From: Crambe crambe
Taxonomy: Eukaryota > Porifera > Demospongiae > Poecilosclerida > Crambeidae
DNA length: 64,000 bases
Direction: 5' to 3'
Assembly: GCA_963924555.1 (NCBI GenBank)
Contig: OZ004584.1
Coordinates: 7,811,001-7,875,000 of the forward strand
The position numbers were made by a program, and so were the translations under genes. The notes beneath the pieces were generated by a model. That model was not told where the DNA came from. It did no database searches and saw nothing but the letters and a program-made list of their open reading frames with translations. This document shows, piece by piece, positions 1 to 13,796 of this stretch. How positions within the stretch are numbered: position 1 is the first letter of the stretch; every line of letters starts with the position of its first letter.

Positions 1-527
1 CTTCACCATCAGCACAGAAGCTCCCATAGCAAAACACACATTCATAAGATTCCTATCCCAGACCACATCTAGTTTACCTTGCAATGCAGCATAGTGAAGT
101 GGTGTGTTACCATAAGTAGTGGATTTGAGTTGTGGATAACATTTAAATATCGCACCACATTTAAGCCTCCTCTTGGTCATTATCAGGTGTTTCAAGGCAA
201 GGATCAGAAGCAGTTCCTTATACTGGGAGGTCAACGGTGGTAACATTGTCATGACCAGGGTCACCAGGGTTGCTACTACTAGAGGTACTGGCACTAACCA
301 GGATTATTATCTTTGTTCTTGGAACAACCGGGCTGCCTTTTCTTGTTAGCTATCTCCTTCTGCTTCTTCTGCTGGCACTCAAGACGTTCCTTTTCTGTAG
401 CTCTTCCCTCTCCAGTTTGTCTCTTGTGTACCCTCATACGCTCTTCTTTCTCTTCAGCTTCTTTCTCCTTCTTCCTTTTCTTCTCTTCTAACATGTCCAA
501 ATATAATGATATAATTCGGGCCTTCAA
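1..527 (-). CDS. Partial ankyrin-repeat protein (3' part leaves the window)
   Basis: Reading the minus strand, a lysine/glutamate-rich, probably coiled-coil stretch (527 to 294, about 77 residues, many KEKE-type runs) is followed by a second open stretch from about 260 to 1. The latter contains the ankyrin-repeat signature YGNTPLHYAALQGKLDVV near 120-65. A possible donor (GTTAGT) at the end of the charged stretch suggests an intron between the two parts. Ankyrin repeats are protein-protein interaction modules, and nothing here identifies the partner or pathway. The gene continues past base 1, so its end and domain number are unknown. The ankyrin repeat is clear; linking the charged segment to the same gene is inference from strand, order and spacing. 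It could also be a pseudogene fragment. Confidence 0.5.
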
Positions 528-2810
<2,283 letters not shown>

Positions 2811-5800
2811 ATGATAATATTATGCATCCTGTGTACCCTACTGAATTCAGGTATGGTATTGTAATATAGTGTGGAGATAGTCCAACCATTATGCCACACA
2901 AAACACTGCTACAACTTTTGAATAGAGTGCATAAAATGGCATACTATGATTCCCCTTCCATGGCTCTTTCAGGGAGTCATTTGTGCTGTAGGATGTCTTC
3001 CATTTCAGGATGAAATGACTGATTATACAAGGCCATAGACAGGCGGGGGCTTGGGACAGTGAAAATTTTACTAAATAATTACTACATGAAGATCAGTTAG
3101 TTTTAGGCTATGAATAGAGGTGGGGCTATAGTAAACACTGACAGAGGCAGCTCGGCAAGATGCATGATCTCGATTCAAAATTAAGGAGTTTTTTTTCCAT
3201 CTGGGCACAAACATTCACTCAATTCCACAAGCAACTATGGATGCATTGAACTGGGACTGGTGAGTCTTTTTCCAAGGGCAGACTAGGCAGAAATGACAAG
3301 GGGGTCACTCAGACCTAGGCATGAGTGACCGGGAGTCATCCATGCAAGCCATGAGTGCTCAGAACTTGGGAGTCAGGGAAGTCATTATAGATTAGTCAGA
3401 ATGACCAAGGAGTCACGGCGTAAGTGACCGGGAGTCATCCACGCCTAGGCATGAGTAACCAGGAGTCATCCACACCTAGTCATCGCCAAGGGAATCACTG
3501 CTGACTATGACACCGGGTCCAAGGTGAAGAGTTAACAGTTGCTACAATTGTATCTTCATTGATAGCTTATGGATAATATTCGAAAGGTGTGGACAGTTAT
3601 AGGACCTGAAGTGAATGATCCATCCTGCTCAGACCACAGACTTACTTCCAGAAGTAGAGTAGCTTCTGCTGCAAGAACAAAGCTAAAGTTCAATCATCAT
3701 CACTGCCAATGATCGAGTACACTGCATCGATTAATAGCTAAGAACTTGAATTTGCTTGCTTGTGGGAAGAATCTGTGCTACCAAGTGCTTCCCTTCCTGG
3801 CTGGATGGCTGGCTGGCTTGCTTCCTGGCTGCAAGTGGAGAGGGGAAAGGATTTATTATTGAAGGTTAGGCTGGTGCTATAAGCTATTATATAGCTATAC
3901 ATAGCTTCCTTCCAGGTATAGGCTATAACTACATGAGTTACCATTATGAATGATTAATACATTCATGGAGGCACTGTATCTAACAGGGATGGACCACCAG
4001 GGATGGCACAGTTTCATTGCATTAATTCCCCAGGAATTTGAATGATAATATTTTGCTTATACGTACCACCTGAGAAGCAATCACCACTCAACGTACTATA
4101 TTGCCACTCTAAGTGGCTGCCAACGTATTGTGCAGTGAACTCATGCCTCAATACAGACTACAGGAGATATAGCTACTGGAGACTGAAGATCTGAAATTTT
4201 AGCTAGACACCAAGGCATGGTTAATGGGATTTAGAAACCTTCAGGCCCTTGAAGTAGAGTCCTTGCATTGTGTGCATGTGTTTGACTATATGTACAGTAG
4301 CCTAAAACTTTCATGATTTTACCAAATCCAGTCACATATGGCACATGGAAGTCTCAACCTATATACCTAGTAAAGAATGTAATTGGTTCATACTCCACTG
4401 ATGAGTGCAATAGGACCTTCCTCATTCAAACATTTTTGCTGAGTGATGAATTTTGTAAATTAATTAGGTCTGTGTCTCTCATTATAATTAGCTATATTCT
4501 GTAGGAGTAACTCTAATACCTCTCACTGGTCCTGATGTGTCTTATGTTGGTGCTGAAGCTGTTTTTACCTGTAATGTACATGTGGGTGATGGTACTGCGC
4601 AGTGGCTGGTGAATGGAACACTAGATGGTGGCCTCAACATGAACATAGTGTCTGAGTTCAGTCAGATAACACATGTGGGTAACCTACTCTTCCGATATGT
4701 CCCTATGGAGTACAATGGGACCACTATCCAGTGCAGAGCTAATTCCAGTTCTGGAGATATAACCCACTCCATTATCATCACACTACTAGTACAAGGTTGG
4801 TTAACATACATTGTGTTGCGTACCACTGGCAAGCTCCTATTTATAATACACACTCACTCCCATGCTTCACATTAATTTCCCTTATGCTCTCTTTCTTGCT
4901 GATTATGTGAATTATTATAATTATAGTAGCTACATTCTGAAACTACATACCCATAAAATGATTTGGTATAATAAACAGGTCATAGTTCATACTGGCTCTT
5001 AAAGCACTCACCTCAAATGCTAAGGTGGTGCAAATAGTACATAGCTAGTTCATCTAGGTCTACTTTCTGCTATTGGTGATCTGAGCGCTACTGCACTGGA
5101 CTCAACCATCTCTCTCACCTGGAACCCTCCCTTCACCTTGGACATCACTGGTGTTGACCCTGATATCACCTACAGAATGGATGTGATCAACTCCACTTCC
5201 TCACAAGTGATACACTCACAAGGAGGGATCACTGTCACACAGTACAACTACACAACTTCACTGTCACCTGAAAGAAGAGCATGTGATGTCTTCAAATTCA
5301 CAATCACACCAGTTAACATAGTTGGCAATGGAGACAGTTCAAGCATATCTAAAGGTTTCCTTAATGTTGGTGAGTGAATGAATAAATCCATGATGCCTGC
5401 CTATACAATACCTTCTGTACACAGTTCCTTCTATCCTGAGTTGTCATGCCAACCTGATAAATGGATCATTTTCATTCCATATAAGGATGGTAAGTACCAT
5501 GCCAGGGTTTCATCTATGAATTTCACCTTGGAGGGGAAGCTCATAGATTGTGTGGCCATAGGCCATGGTGGGGGGAGGGAAGGGTGCAGAAGCCAAATGA
5601 GGGTGCATGAAGCCAAAATGCTTAAATCTAAAATAATACTTAAAAGTATTTTTTTAATGCTTGGATCCTACTTACGTAGAAGTATTTTTTATCCTAAAAG
5701 TCTTTCTTTTGACAATATCTTGAGGGGGAAGATGAGTCAGTTTGAGGGGGAAGTAAGCTGTTTGGAGGGGAAGCTTCCCCTGTATGAAACCCTGCATGCA

Positions 5801-7669
5801 GCTGTATGGCAAGTGTAACTATAGCGGCTAGTAGAATACAGACCAGTAGCTTGATATATGTTTGGCAGAGTCCCATTTCTGTCTGCAAGCAGTTTATTTA
5901 GTGTGTAATTGTTGTCGTGCAGTCAGCCATTATTTGTAGAGTTGAAGAAATCAGTATACAAAATGTGATAGCCACTGTCAATGCTGGTGATCGCACTATC
6001 ATCAAGATCACAAGTCCCAGCCTGATACATAATCGTCACTACAAAGTAACACTTAATGTCAGCAATAGTGCCGGATCAAACAACCGAAATCTGACACTGA
6101 GTAGGTTATGATGTCTGTTTGGAATCTTTTGAGAAACATTTCATTGCAGGCACACATGATGTTCAACGCACCGACATGGAAAACTCTACAATCAATATAT
6201 CTTATGTTGAGAATACTAAAGCCAAAGGAGCACTTTGTATTTTGATCTCTGTTCGTGATGGATATGTGGATTTTGATTCATCTGTGTTCATCTTCATTCG
6301 AAGAAATGAAGAACTACCGATTTCAATGCTGAGATCTGGAATGTATAATGTTGTTTGTTATGACGTGGAAAGTAATGGAAAATTACTACCTGGTGTTGGT
6401 TATCCAGCCTATGTTCAGAAGATCAATGTCATCAAAACAGGTGTGAATTGTGATCATGTCCCCTTGATAATATTCATAGCTATAAATCCTTAGGGTCAGT
6501 TCCTGTCCTTACATCTCCTCATCTTGAAAATTGTGATGTGAGATATAGCACTGAGTCTGGAAATATTCTAGCATCATGTGAATTCCCAAGTACTTCAATG
6601 GCAAGTGGTTTTCAGATAATTCTTCAGTTCAATGATCCAGCAAATGTTGAGAGTGTTCAGAGAGTAATGGTTGGTCAGACCCTTAATCGTAACACTTCAG
6701 TCTCCATCAGTGTGAACAGGAATGGAATGTATTATGCCACAATATTTGCAATATTAAATGAGACAATATTGGATGAGTTTCCATCATATTCAATGGAGTT
6801 TACAGTGAATATCCAAGGAACTGACCAAGGTCAATATAATTATAGCTAAATATATGTACTTTCATATTAATAATTCGTTTTTCAATAATAAATGGAACAG
6901 AGACAGTTACAGGAAGTGATACTGTGCCAAAAGACCTATTGATTGGTAAGCTATAGTACTAAGTGAAAATATTTGAGGTTGCTTCCCCTCCACCATCCAG
7001 AATGGATGTGGTGGCACAGAACCACTTCACTTAGCATGGGGTAAGGTTGTATGGCTGCTAGCTACTAATATGACATTGAATGGCAGCAATGATTGTTATC
7101 TGTTTATTATGAAACACAATTCTATTCCAATCACATGACTGCACTAGCTAGTAAACATACTCAACTAACATTATGTATATATATAGGTGTAGGTATTGGA
7201 GTTGCTGTCCTCATGGTAACTGCAATAGTGTTAATTGGAACTACAACTTTCATATTTCATAAGGGATGTAAATCAAAGAAAGATCATAGGTAAGTATAAT
7301 TATGATCCACATGAAAATAAGCCACTGTAAAATTAGCTACGTATAGCTTGTGCATCATAAATATTTTTGCTTGCTAACAGTTCGGAGATGAAAAGCCAGG
7401 ATGCAGAGTTTCAATTAGATCCAACTGTTATGAATAGCACCAGTTCCTCTTCAAGAGTCATGTATGAAGAAATAGCAGATCCTCCCATAGCCAGTGCCTT
7501 CAACTGCACACAATGTCCAGCTTATGAGACTACAACTGAAGTGGTCAAACATGACTATGAAGAAGTGAAACTCTATGGGAATTTAGACATTCCCACAACA
7601 CATGAAGCCTATCAACTCACAACATGTTCTGCTTATGGAGTCCCAGAGCAGTCAACAACCTCAAGTTAA
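2811..7669 (+). CDS. Ig/FN3 single-pass receptor with tyrosine-motif tail, copy 1
   Basis: Ten exons with GT-AG introns join in frame to 649 residues: 2811-2850, 4505-4795, 5058-5369, 5425-5489, 5923-6100, 6150-6440, 6494-6829, 6901-6945, 7187-7289, 7381-7669. Order: signal peptide (MIILCILCTLLNS); Ig-like domain (Cys, core Trp, second Cys in TTIQC); FN3 domain; second FN3-like domain split over two exons; two more beta-rich domains with paired cysteines; stalk; transmembrane helix (GVGIGVAVLMVTAIVLIG) followed by basic HKGCKSKKDHR; cytoplasmic tail. The tail has MYEEIADPP, CTQCP, DYEEVKLYGNL, AYQL and AYGVP. Its stalk exon (6901-6945) differs from all paralogs; a dead version of the usual one lies at 6974-7041. 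Intron 1 is about 1.1 kb longer than in copy 5, and intron 4 holds a 292-bp transposon. An AATAAA follows at 7766. It is probably a surface receptor signalling through SH2 proteins; the ligand is unknown. Confidence 0.88.
2945..4065. repeat. Insertion in intron 1 of copy 1 with degenerate GAGTCA tandem repeats
   Basis: Copy 5 intron 1 reads straight from the sequence matching 2944 into that matching 4066, so about 1.1 kb is extra here. Its central part (about 3290-3500) contains many imperfect repeats built on GGGAGTCATCCA and CATGAGTGACC. No terminal repeats or coding sequence were recognised. Confidence 0.55.
5503..5794. mobile_element. Non-autonomous DNA transposon with CAGGGTTTCAT ends
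   Basis: This 292-bp insertion begins CAGGGTTTCAT and ends ATGAAACCCTG, flanked by the direct repeat CATGC (5498-5502 and 5795-5799). The same intron in copy 4 (around 28631) has the empty site with one CATGC, which proves insertion. The inside is a GGGGAAG-rich sequence without a gene. Truncated or diverged relatives lie near 32510-32560, 56585-56670, 62630-62710 and 62895-63140. Confidence 0.85.
6974..7041 (+). pseudogene. Dead stalk exon of receptor copy 1
   Basis: This matches the juxtamembrane exon 8 of the other copies (VEVASPPPSRMDVVAQNH reading frame) but has lost the acceptor AG (TTT precedes it) and contains an in-frame TAG. Copy 1 instead has an open phase-compatible exon at 6901-6945 with good AG and GTAAGC borders. 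The replacement is inferred from the sequence and is not confirmed by transcripts. Confidence 0.7.
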
Positions 7670-7765
7670 TACATACAACAAACAGATGGCAATTCCCCAA
7701 AACAAACTGTTTTCATAACTAACTATACTCATTGGTATATTTTTTCTGGTATAGTTACACTATTC

Positions 7766-7771
7766 AATAAA
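7766..7771 (+). terminator. Polyadenylation signal of receptor copy 1
   Basis: AATAAA lies about 100 bases after the stop codon of copy 1. Comparable signals follow copy 3 (24538) and copy 5 (35503). Confidence 0.6.
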
Positions 7772-7789
7772 ATTTTTTATGATGTCTAC

Positions 7790-9723
7790 AGTACGTCCCT
7801 GACCCTTTAGTTTGTTAGGGGGGCAAAGGGGCAATTGCCCCCCCCCCCACTTCAAAGTTGAAGGGGCATCACCCCCCCCCCCCCCCCCAACTTTCAAACA
7901 ATGCACAATCACACATTTACATACGTAGTTCACTCAGTGTCATCAAAATTTTCAGTAACTAATTGGTGGGTGCAGTCCAAAAAGTGGGCATGGCCAGGGA
8001 GAAACTCTTTTTGCCCCCCCCCCCCCCCCTCCCATCCCTGTATCTTATATATACCAACCAAATAAACTGTGTATGGAAGGTAATTGTTGTAACCACAGCA
8101 GGTCAGACATGCTGTGGACTCTGCGTTATTATTATTACTTGGACAATGTATTCATAGTAGCAGCAAACTTTTCAGTCAGTAGATGAAGGAGTATGTATTG
8201 TGATAATTATAAATTTTTCACAGCTTGCAAGAATCATTCCTGTATCAATAGAGATATCATTCCCATCAAATTAGCTCCTGAGATCCGGCCAGATCATAAA
8301 CAAAAGATCAGATCCATATTAGCTACATTGATTTTAACAGATGACCCCTTTACTTTTAGTGTGTATTATTGACCCCATACCTAGCTGATAATAGTTACCC
8401 CTTACATCTATGTGCATCAATGAAATAATTATTACAGTGGCTATGGGTAGCAGTACTTGTTTTATCTTACCAACTAACACTCTTGTTTACTCTGCCATGT
8501 TAGAGCCAAAACTGAATGAAAGTAGCTTTCCTAGTTGTCAAAAAGAGTACATGTAGCCTTCATCATGCACACTCACTGTCTGTAAAATAATACTAAGTTA
8601 TAATAATTATAGCTATAGAACCATCAAACAGTCTACTTCCCCTTCCCCCCCCCCTTTTACTATAATGTGTCACATTGTAAATCTATAAAAATAACCTTCC
8701 CTCCATTCTTGATGTGATGTTAAAAGCTAGCTAGTTAGCTAGCGAATGTTTGCCATCACTAAACAAATGTTAGTTATAACTTTCCCAATGCAATTAGCTA
8801 TAACTAATCATCCGTAACTGTATAAACATTCATGTTGTGCAGTTTATACATATATATACCTCTGATTCACAACTACCATTTATAGGGGTCACATGACACT
8901 CTGCCTGCATCTAGGATTCTATTCTTGTTTTCCTGTAGCTATATATAGGATGAAAACATGATATCTATCTATATGATAAGAAGTATCTGAAATTCCTGAA
9001 TCAGTTATTGATGTGGGTCAACCAGTTACTATACAGACACACTTGAATGATGATATCAACCCATTCTTCACAATCAGAGGTATCATAATAATATTATAGT
9101 TTAATAGGAAGAGGGATTTAGCTATAGCTATTCCCTACCCTATTCTTTCATCTTCCCTTGAGTTTGTCCATGAAAACATGATGTAGCTAACACTATCATT
9201 CTCTGTTGCATTCAGGATTAGCTTATGATGCTCATTATGGCTAGCTATATTAACTAAAGTGTGTGCAAGCATGATGTATTACTGCAGCAAGTGTACAGAG
9301 CTTTGCCCATGGAACAGTCTAAACAGTCATAGTGCTTGGGGGAATTAAAGGGACCACAAGTTATTGGTATTATCAATTAAGAGCACATTTTGAAGCATAA
9401 AGTCTGTAGCTAGTTTCATCAACATCAACTGAATAATGGTCTGAAGAGAAAAGACTCAGGTCAGGTGATCCCTGCATTTTGCATGTTGACAGCATGGGTA
9501 AAGGGATTTCACCTGTCCTCTTAAGGGCAGTGGTATTACTGGAATGTACAGTTGGCACTCCTACGTACTTTTAAATGAAATTCCTGACTTGACTGATGTG
9601 TTTTATAATGTAGCTGCATGGAGTGATAGATATATGCAAATGGCTGGTGAGTAAAGATGCCTACTCCGAGCATGTATCCAGTCTGAAGTCTGATATTAAA
9701 TCATATTATTTTTGCAGCTTTCA
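7790..9723. other. Intergenic region between copies 1 and 2
   Basis: No gene was found. At about 7818-8040 there is a GC-rich insertion with several C-runs (GGGGCAATTGCCCC core), absent from the matching place after copy 3. The rest, especially 8040-9700, is similar to the region between copies 3 and 4 (about 24530-27260), showing that intergenic DNA was duplicated with the genes. Confidence 0.5.
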
Positions 9724-12700
9724 ATGAGAGTGATTTTGATGCTGTGTTCTGTGTCTGCAATATTACAATCAGGGAACTCAGGTAGTGTTACTGTGTGCAC
9801 ACATGCATAACAAGGGGATTTTAGGCAATTCCAGAGGAATATGAAACAAATAAAACAAGTTTTATTTCAGAATTAAGTAGCACTTTAGAAGGATTCCAAA
9901 GTGCTGATAAAATATAACCGGCAAGTTAGCATTGGCACCAAAATTAATATGAAGGAGCTTTAATATGGGGCTTTTCCTTCACATAACTAGCTATTTCCTA
10001 TATAATAATAGAAAGTGTAAAGAAAAGTGAAGTAAAATGGGGTCCTTAACTGATACAATTTGGGCACAAAAATTGTATGGGGAGTCTGATATGGTATGAC
10101 AGGTTCAAATTACCACAACATACAGTGTACTTGATAATAATTATACTGATGCTGTGTATTTGTATAGGAGGTGTACAAGTTCTCAGTGGTCCTACTGTGT
10201 CTTACGTTGGTGCTAGAGCCACTTTTACCTGTTCTGGTGGTGATACTGTGAGTGTGCAGTGGCAGTTGAATGGAACACTAGATGACGGTCTCAACATGAA
10301 TATGGTGTCTGAGTTTGGTCAGATATCACGTGTGGGTAACCTACTCATCCGTGATGTCCCTATGGAGTACAATGGGACCACTATCCAGTGTAGAGCTAAT
10401 TCCAGTTCTGGAAGTATCACATACTCCAATATCATCACAATGCTAGTACAAGGTTAGTACAATACACATGTGGCCCATGCATAAGATAACCCCCCACTGA
10501 TTTTCAGCAACATTAGAGTTGAGATAGTCAGTGATGGTGATTGAACATCACATCACACGGTAGCAAATGGCTATGATTAATGTGAACAGTTACGTATGCA
10601 CATGCACACGTTGATAACTTACACACATTGAAATTCATTAGGTCAACTTTCTGTTGTTGGTGACCTAAGTGCCATTGCACTGGACTCAACAATCTCTCTC
10701 ATCTGGAACCCTCCCTTCACCTTGGATATCACTAATGTCGACCCTGATATCACCTACAGAGTGGATGTGATCAACTCCACTTCATCACAAGTGATACACT
10801 CACAAGGAGGGATCATTATCACACAATACAACTACACAACTTCACTGCCACCTGAAAGAAGAGCATGTGATGTCTTCAAATTCACAATCACACCAGTTAA
10901 CATAGTTGGCAATGGAGACAGTTCAAGCATATCTAAAGGTTTCCTTAATGTTGGTGAGTGAATGGATAAACCCATAATGCATGCCTATATAATACCTTCT
11001 ATACACAGTTCCTTCTGTCCTGAGTCATGATGCCAACCTGATAAATGGATCATTTTCATTCCATATAAAGATGGTATGTAGCTATATGGCAAGTGTAACT
11101 GCAGCTGCTGATCTCAATACCTCAGAAATAGTTTCTCTCTACTTAGAAAGAGAAAATCACGTGATCATATAGTGCATATGGCATCCCTACAGAAGAAAGT
11201 GTGCATTGATCCTGGTAGCTACATAATGCACTTGCATGTGTAGGTTTATACTCCCGTGTCTCCTGGCTGCAGTTAATAGAGCTACATGTAACATAAGGAC
11301 TTTTTTTGACTGTTATATTGCAGACTGCCATGGTGTGTGGAGTGAATGTCATGGACATTTCTGTTTTGAACTATGATGATGAAGTAATCAATGCACAAGA
11401 TATGCTAGCCACTGTCAATGATAGTGATCGTACAATCATTGAGATTACAAGTCCCAGCCTGAAACTGAATCATCACTACAATGTAACACTTAACATCAGC
11501 AATAGTGCTGGATCAGACACTATAAATATGAATCTAAGTAGGTTATGATGTTTGTTTGGAGTCTTGTTGTTTATTCTGTGGGAAACACTTCATTGCAGGT
11601 ACACATGATGTTCAACGCACTGATATGGAAAACTCCACTGTCAATATATCTTATGTTGAGAACACCAAAGCCAAAGGAGCACTCTGTATCTTGATCTCTA
11701 TTCATGATGGACGTGTGGATTTTGATTCATCTGTGTTTGTCTTCATTCGTAACGAAGAAGTGCCTATTTCAATGCCACTTTACTTGAGGCCTGGAAAATA
11801 TGATGGTGTGTGTTATGATGTGGAAAGTAATGGAAGATTACTACCTGGTGTTGGTTATCCGGCCTATGTTCAGAGAATCAGTATCACCCAAACAGGTATA
11901 GAGAAATCTTTTCATCCTCCCTTTATTATTCACATCTAAATGTACAGGGTCAGTTTTCATCCTTAGATCACTTCATCTTGAAAACTGTGGTGTGAGTTAT
12001 AGCAATGGAAATATTCTAGCATCGTGTGAATTCCCAAGTATTTCATTGGCAAGTGGTTTTCAGATAATTCTTCAGTTGAATGATCCAGCAAATGTTGAGA
12101 GTGTTCATAGATTGATGGTGGGTCAGACCCTTGATCGCAACACTTCAGTCTCCATCAATGTGAACAGAAGTGGGACCTATTATGCCACGATATTTGCAAT
12201 ACTAAATGAGATAATATTGGATGGGTTTCCATCATATTCAATGGAATTTACAGTGAATGTCCAAGGAACTGAACAAGGTCAGTGATACATAATAGTACTT
12301 TGAAAATTGTACTATACCATGTGATATACGTAGTTGAGGTTGTTTCCTCTCCTCCAACATCCAGAACAGATGTGTCGGCACAGAACCACTTAGCATTGGG
12401 TAAGGTTATATATAGCTAGCTATGAGGTGTGGCTGCTAGCTACTAACAGTTTCTGTGTGAATATGAATGGCAGCAAGGATTTATAGTGACTGTTGTCTGT
12501 TTATTAGAATGCAATCCTGTTATGAAAACGTTTTCCCCACTTGCATAGCTATGTAGTTGTTCTTTCGATATATTTATTTTCAATCACATGTGCATACACA
12601 TGTGATTGCTTAGTTGCTAGATATATCATGCATGTGGTAAACATAACCAACCATAACATTTGTATCATAGGTGTAGGTATAGGAGTTGCTGTTGTCATGG

Positions 12701-13111
12701 TAACTGCAATAGTGTTATGTGGAACTATGATTTTATTATTTCATAAACAATGTTCAAGCAAAGATCCTAGGTAAGTTAGTATGTGGTCCACATGTAATAA
12801 GTCACTGCATAATGTGTATCATCACTTACAGTTCAGAGAAGAAAAGCCAGAATGTGGAGTTTCAATTAGATCCGAATGGCATGACCACAAGTTCCTCATC
12901 AAGAATCATGTATGAAGAAATAGCAGATCCTCCCAGTGCCATCAACTGCACACAATGTCCAACTCGTGAGACTACAACTGAAGTGGTCAAGCATAACTAT
13001 GAAGAAGTGAAACTCTATGGGAATTTAGACATTCCCACAACACATGAAGCCTATCAACTCACACTATGTTCTGCTTATGGAGTCCCAGAGCAGTCAACAA
13101 TCTCAAGTTAA
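9724..13111 (+). CDS. Ig/FN3 single-pass receptor with tyrosine-motif tail, copy 2
   Basis: Ten exons join in frame to 668 residues: 9724-9781, 10168-10452, 10642-10953, 11009-11073, 11324-11537, 11599-11895, 11948-12277, 12334-12399, 12671-12770, 12832-13111. The signal peptide MRVILMLCSVSAILQSG differs in type from copy 1. The Ig domain has Cys in ATFTC, Trp in VQWQLNG and Cys in TIQC, with N-glycosylation sequons (NGT, NSS). FN3 contains ISLIWNPPF and the conserved PERRACDVF. The stalk VEVVSSPPTSRTDVSAQNH precedes a helix GVGIGVAVVMVTAIVLCG and a basic FHKQCSSKDPR. The tail has MYEEIADPP, CTQCP, YEEV, YGNL, YQL and YGVP. Exons and introns are nearly identical to copy 4, so the pair is a recent duplication or has been homogenised by gene conversion. 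Membrane receptor role is inferred from topology and tail motifs. Confidence 0.88.
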
Positions 13112-13256
13112 TAATAGATGGCAATTCCCCAAATATAATTAAACAAAGTTTTAAAGATTTTTCCTGGTACACTATTCAGTGTTAATAATGTCTAGAGTGC
13201 ATCCCTGACCATTTGCATAAGGTAAGGATTATAACAATTCAGGTCATAATATAGAT

Positions 13257-13466
13257 GAGTCAAAGTTTATTGCAAAGACCCAAGTGGGCATAACAAAATC
13301 AAGTTTGAAACAGTTTAGTGAAATGACATAGCTAATTGGTTGAAGAAGACTGAGTCAGCGTCTGTGATAGATGAAAGCTCTCGGAGGAGTTCTTTGCTGC
13401 TGAGGTGGTGAGTGTTGAGGACGTGGCTGAGCAGGGAGTCTCTGCAAATGTCTTCTCTCTCACATA
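13257..13466 (-). other. Possible orphan 3' exon on the minus strand, duplicated after copies 2 and 4
   Basis: On the minus strand an open frame ends at 13318 with the residues VFFNQLAMSFH and is followed by an AATAAA near 13265. The same frame is preserved after copy 4 (30805-31014) with conservative changes. The similarity between both blocks stops abruptly at 13466/31014, exactly where this frame would need upstream exons. It may be the last exon of a gene lost elsewhere, or chance. The protein is not recognised. Confidence 0.3.
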
Positions 13467-13534
13467 ATAAAGGGGCAAGCCTGCGCATGCGCGGATCGGC
13501 GCCACACCCCAAATCGAACGGTCGTGTGCGGAGT

Positions 13535-13594
13535 CAGAGGAGGTCCGACATGCGTACTGCAATCAGCCTTGATTGCAAAATTCCAGTCACATGC
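13535..13594. repeat. Left 60-bp terminal inverted repeat of the outer transposon
   Basis: Sixty bases starting CAGAGGAGGTCCGAC are the exact reverse complement of 20835-20894. The two arms are identical in my base-by-base comparison, implying recent activity. No target-site duplication is visible next to either arm. Confidence 0.9.
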
Positions 13595-13796
13595 ACACCG
13601 CACCACAGATAATATAATTAGCGCGCGGAAGTCACATGGCAGTGCGATGATGGCTTGTCACGCAAAATCCGGTCCCCCACCAAAACCGGTCCCCCCGGAC
13701 CAAAAGTAGCTGCCAAAATCAGTCCCCCCTTGCAAAAATTGGTCCCCTTGCGCAACCGTGCGCAATAATACAGCGTGCTCGGTGTCTGGCTGTGTC

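Noticed and set aside
3290..3500. Possible CRISPR-like array from the spaced GAGTCA repeats
   Set aside because: Repeats are imperfect and unevenly spaced without unique spacers, and the genome is eukaryotic.
7569..7660. Canonical ITAM in the receptor tail
   Set aside because: The second tyrosine motif reads YQLT, lacking Leu/Ile at +3, so the strict consensus is not met.
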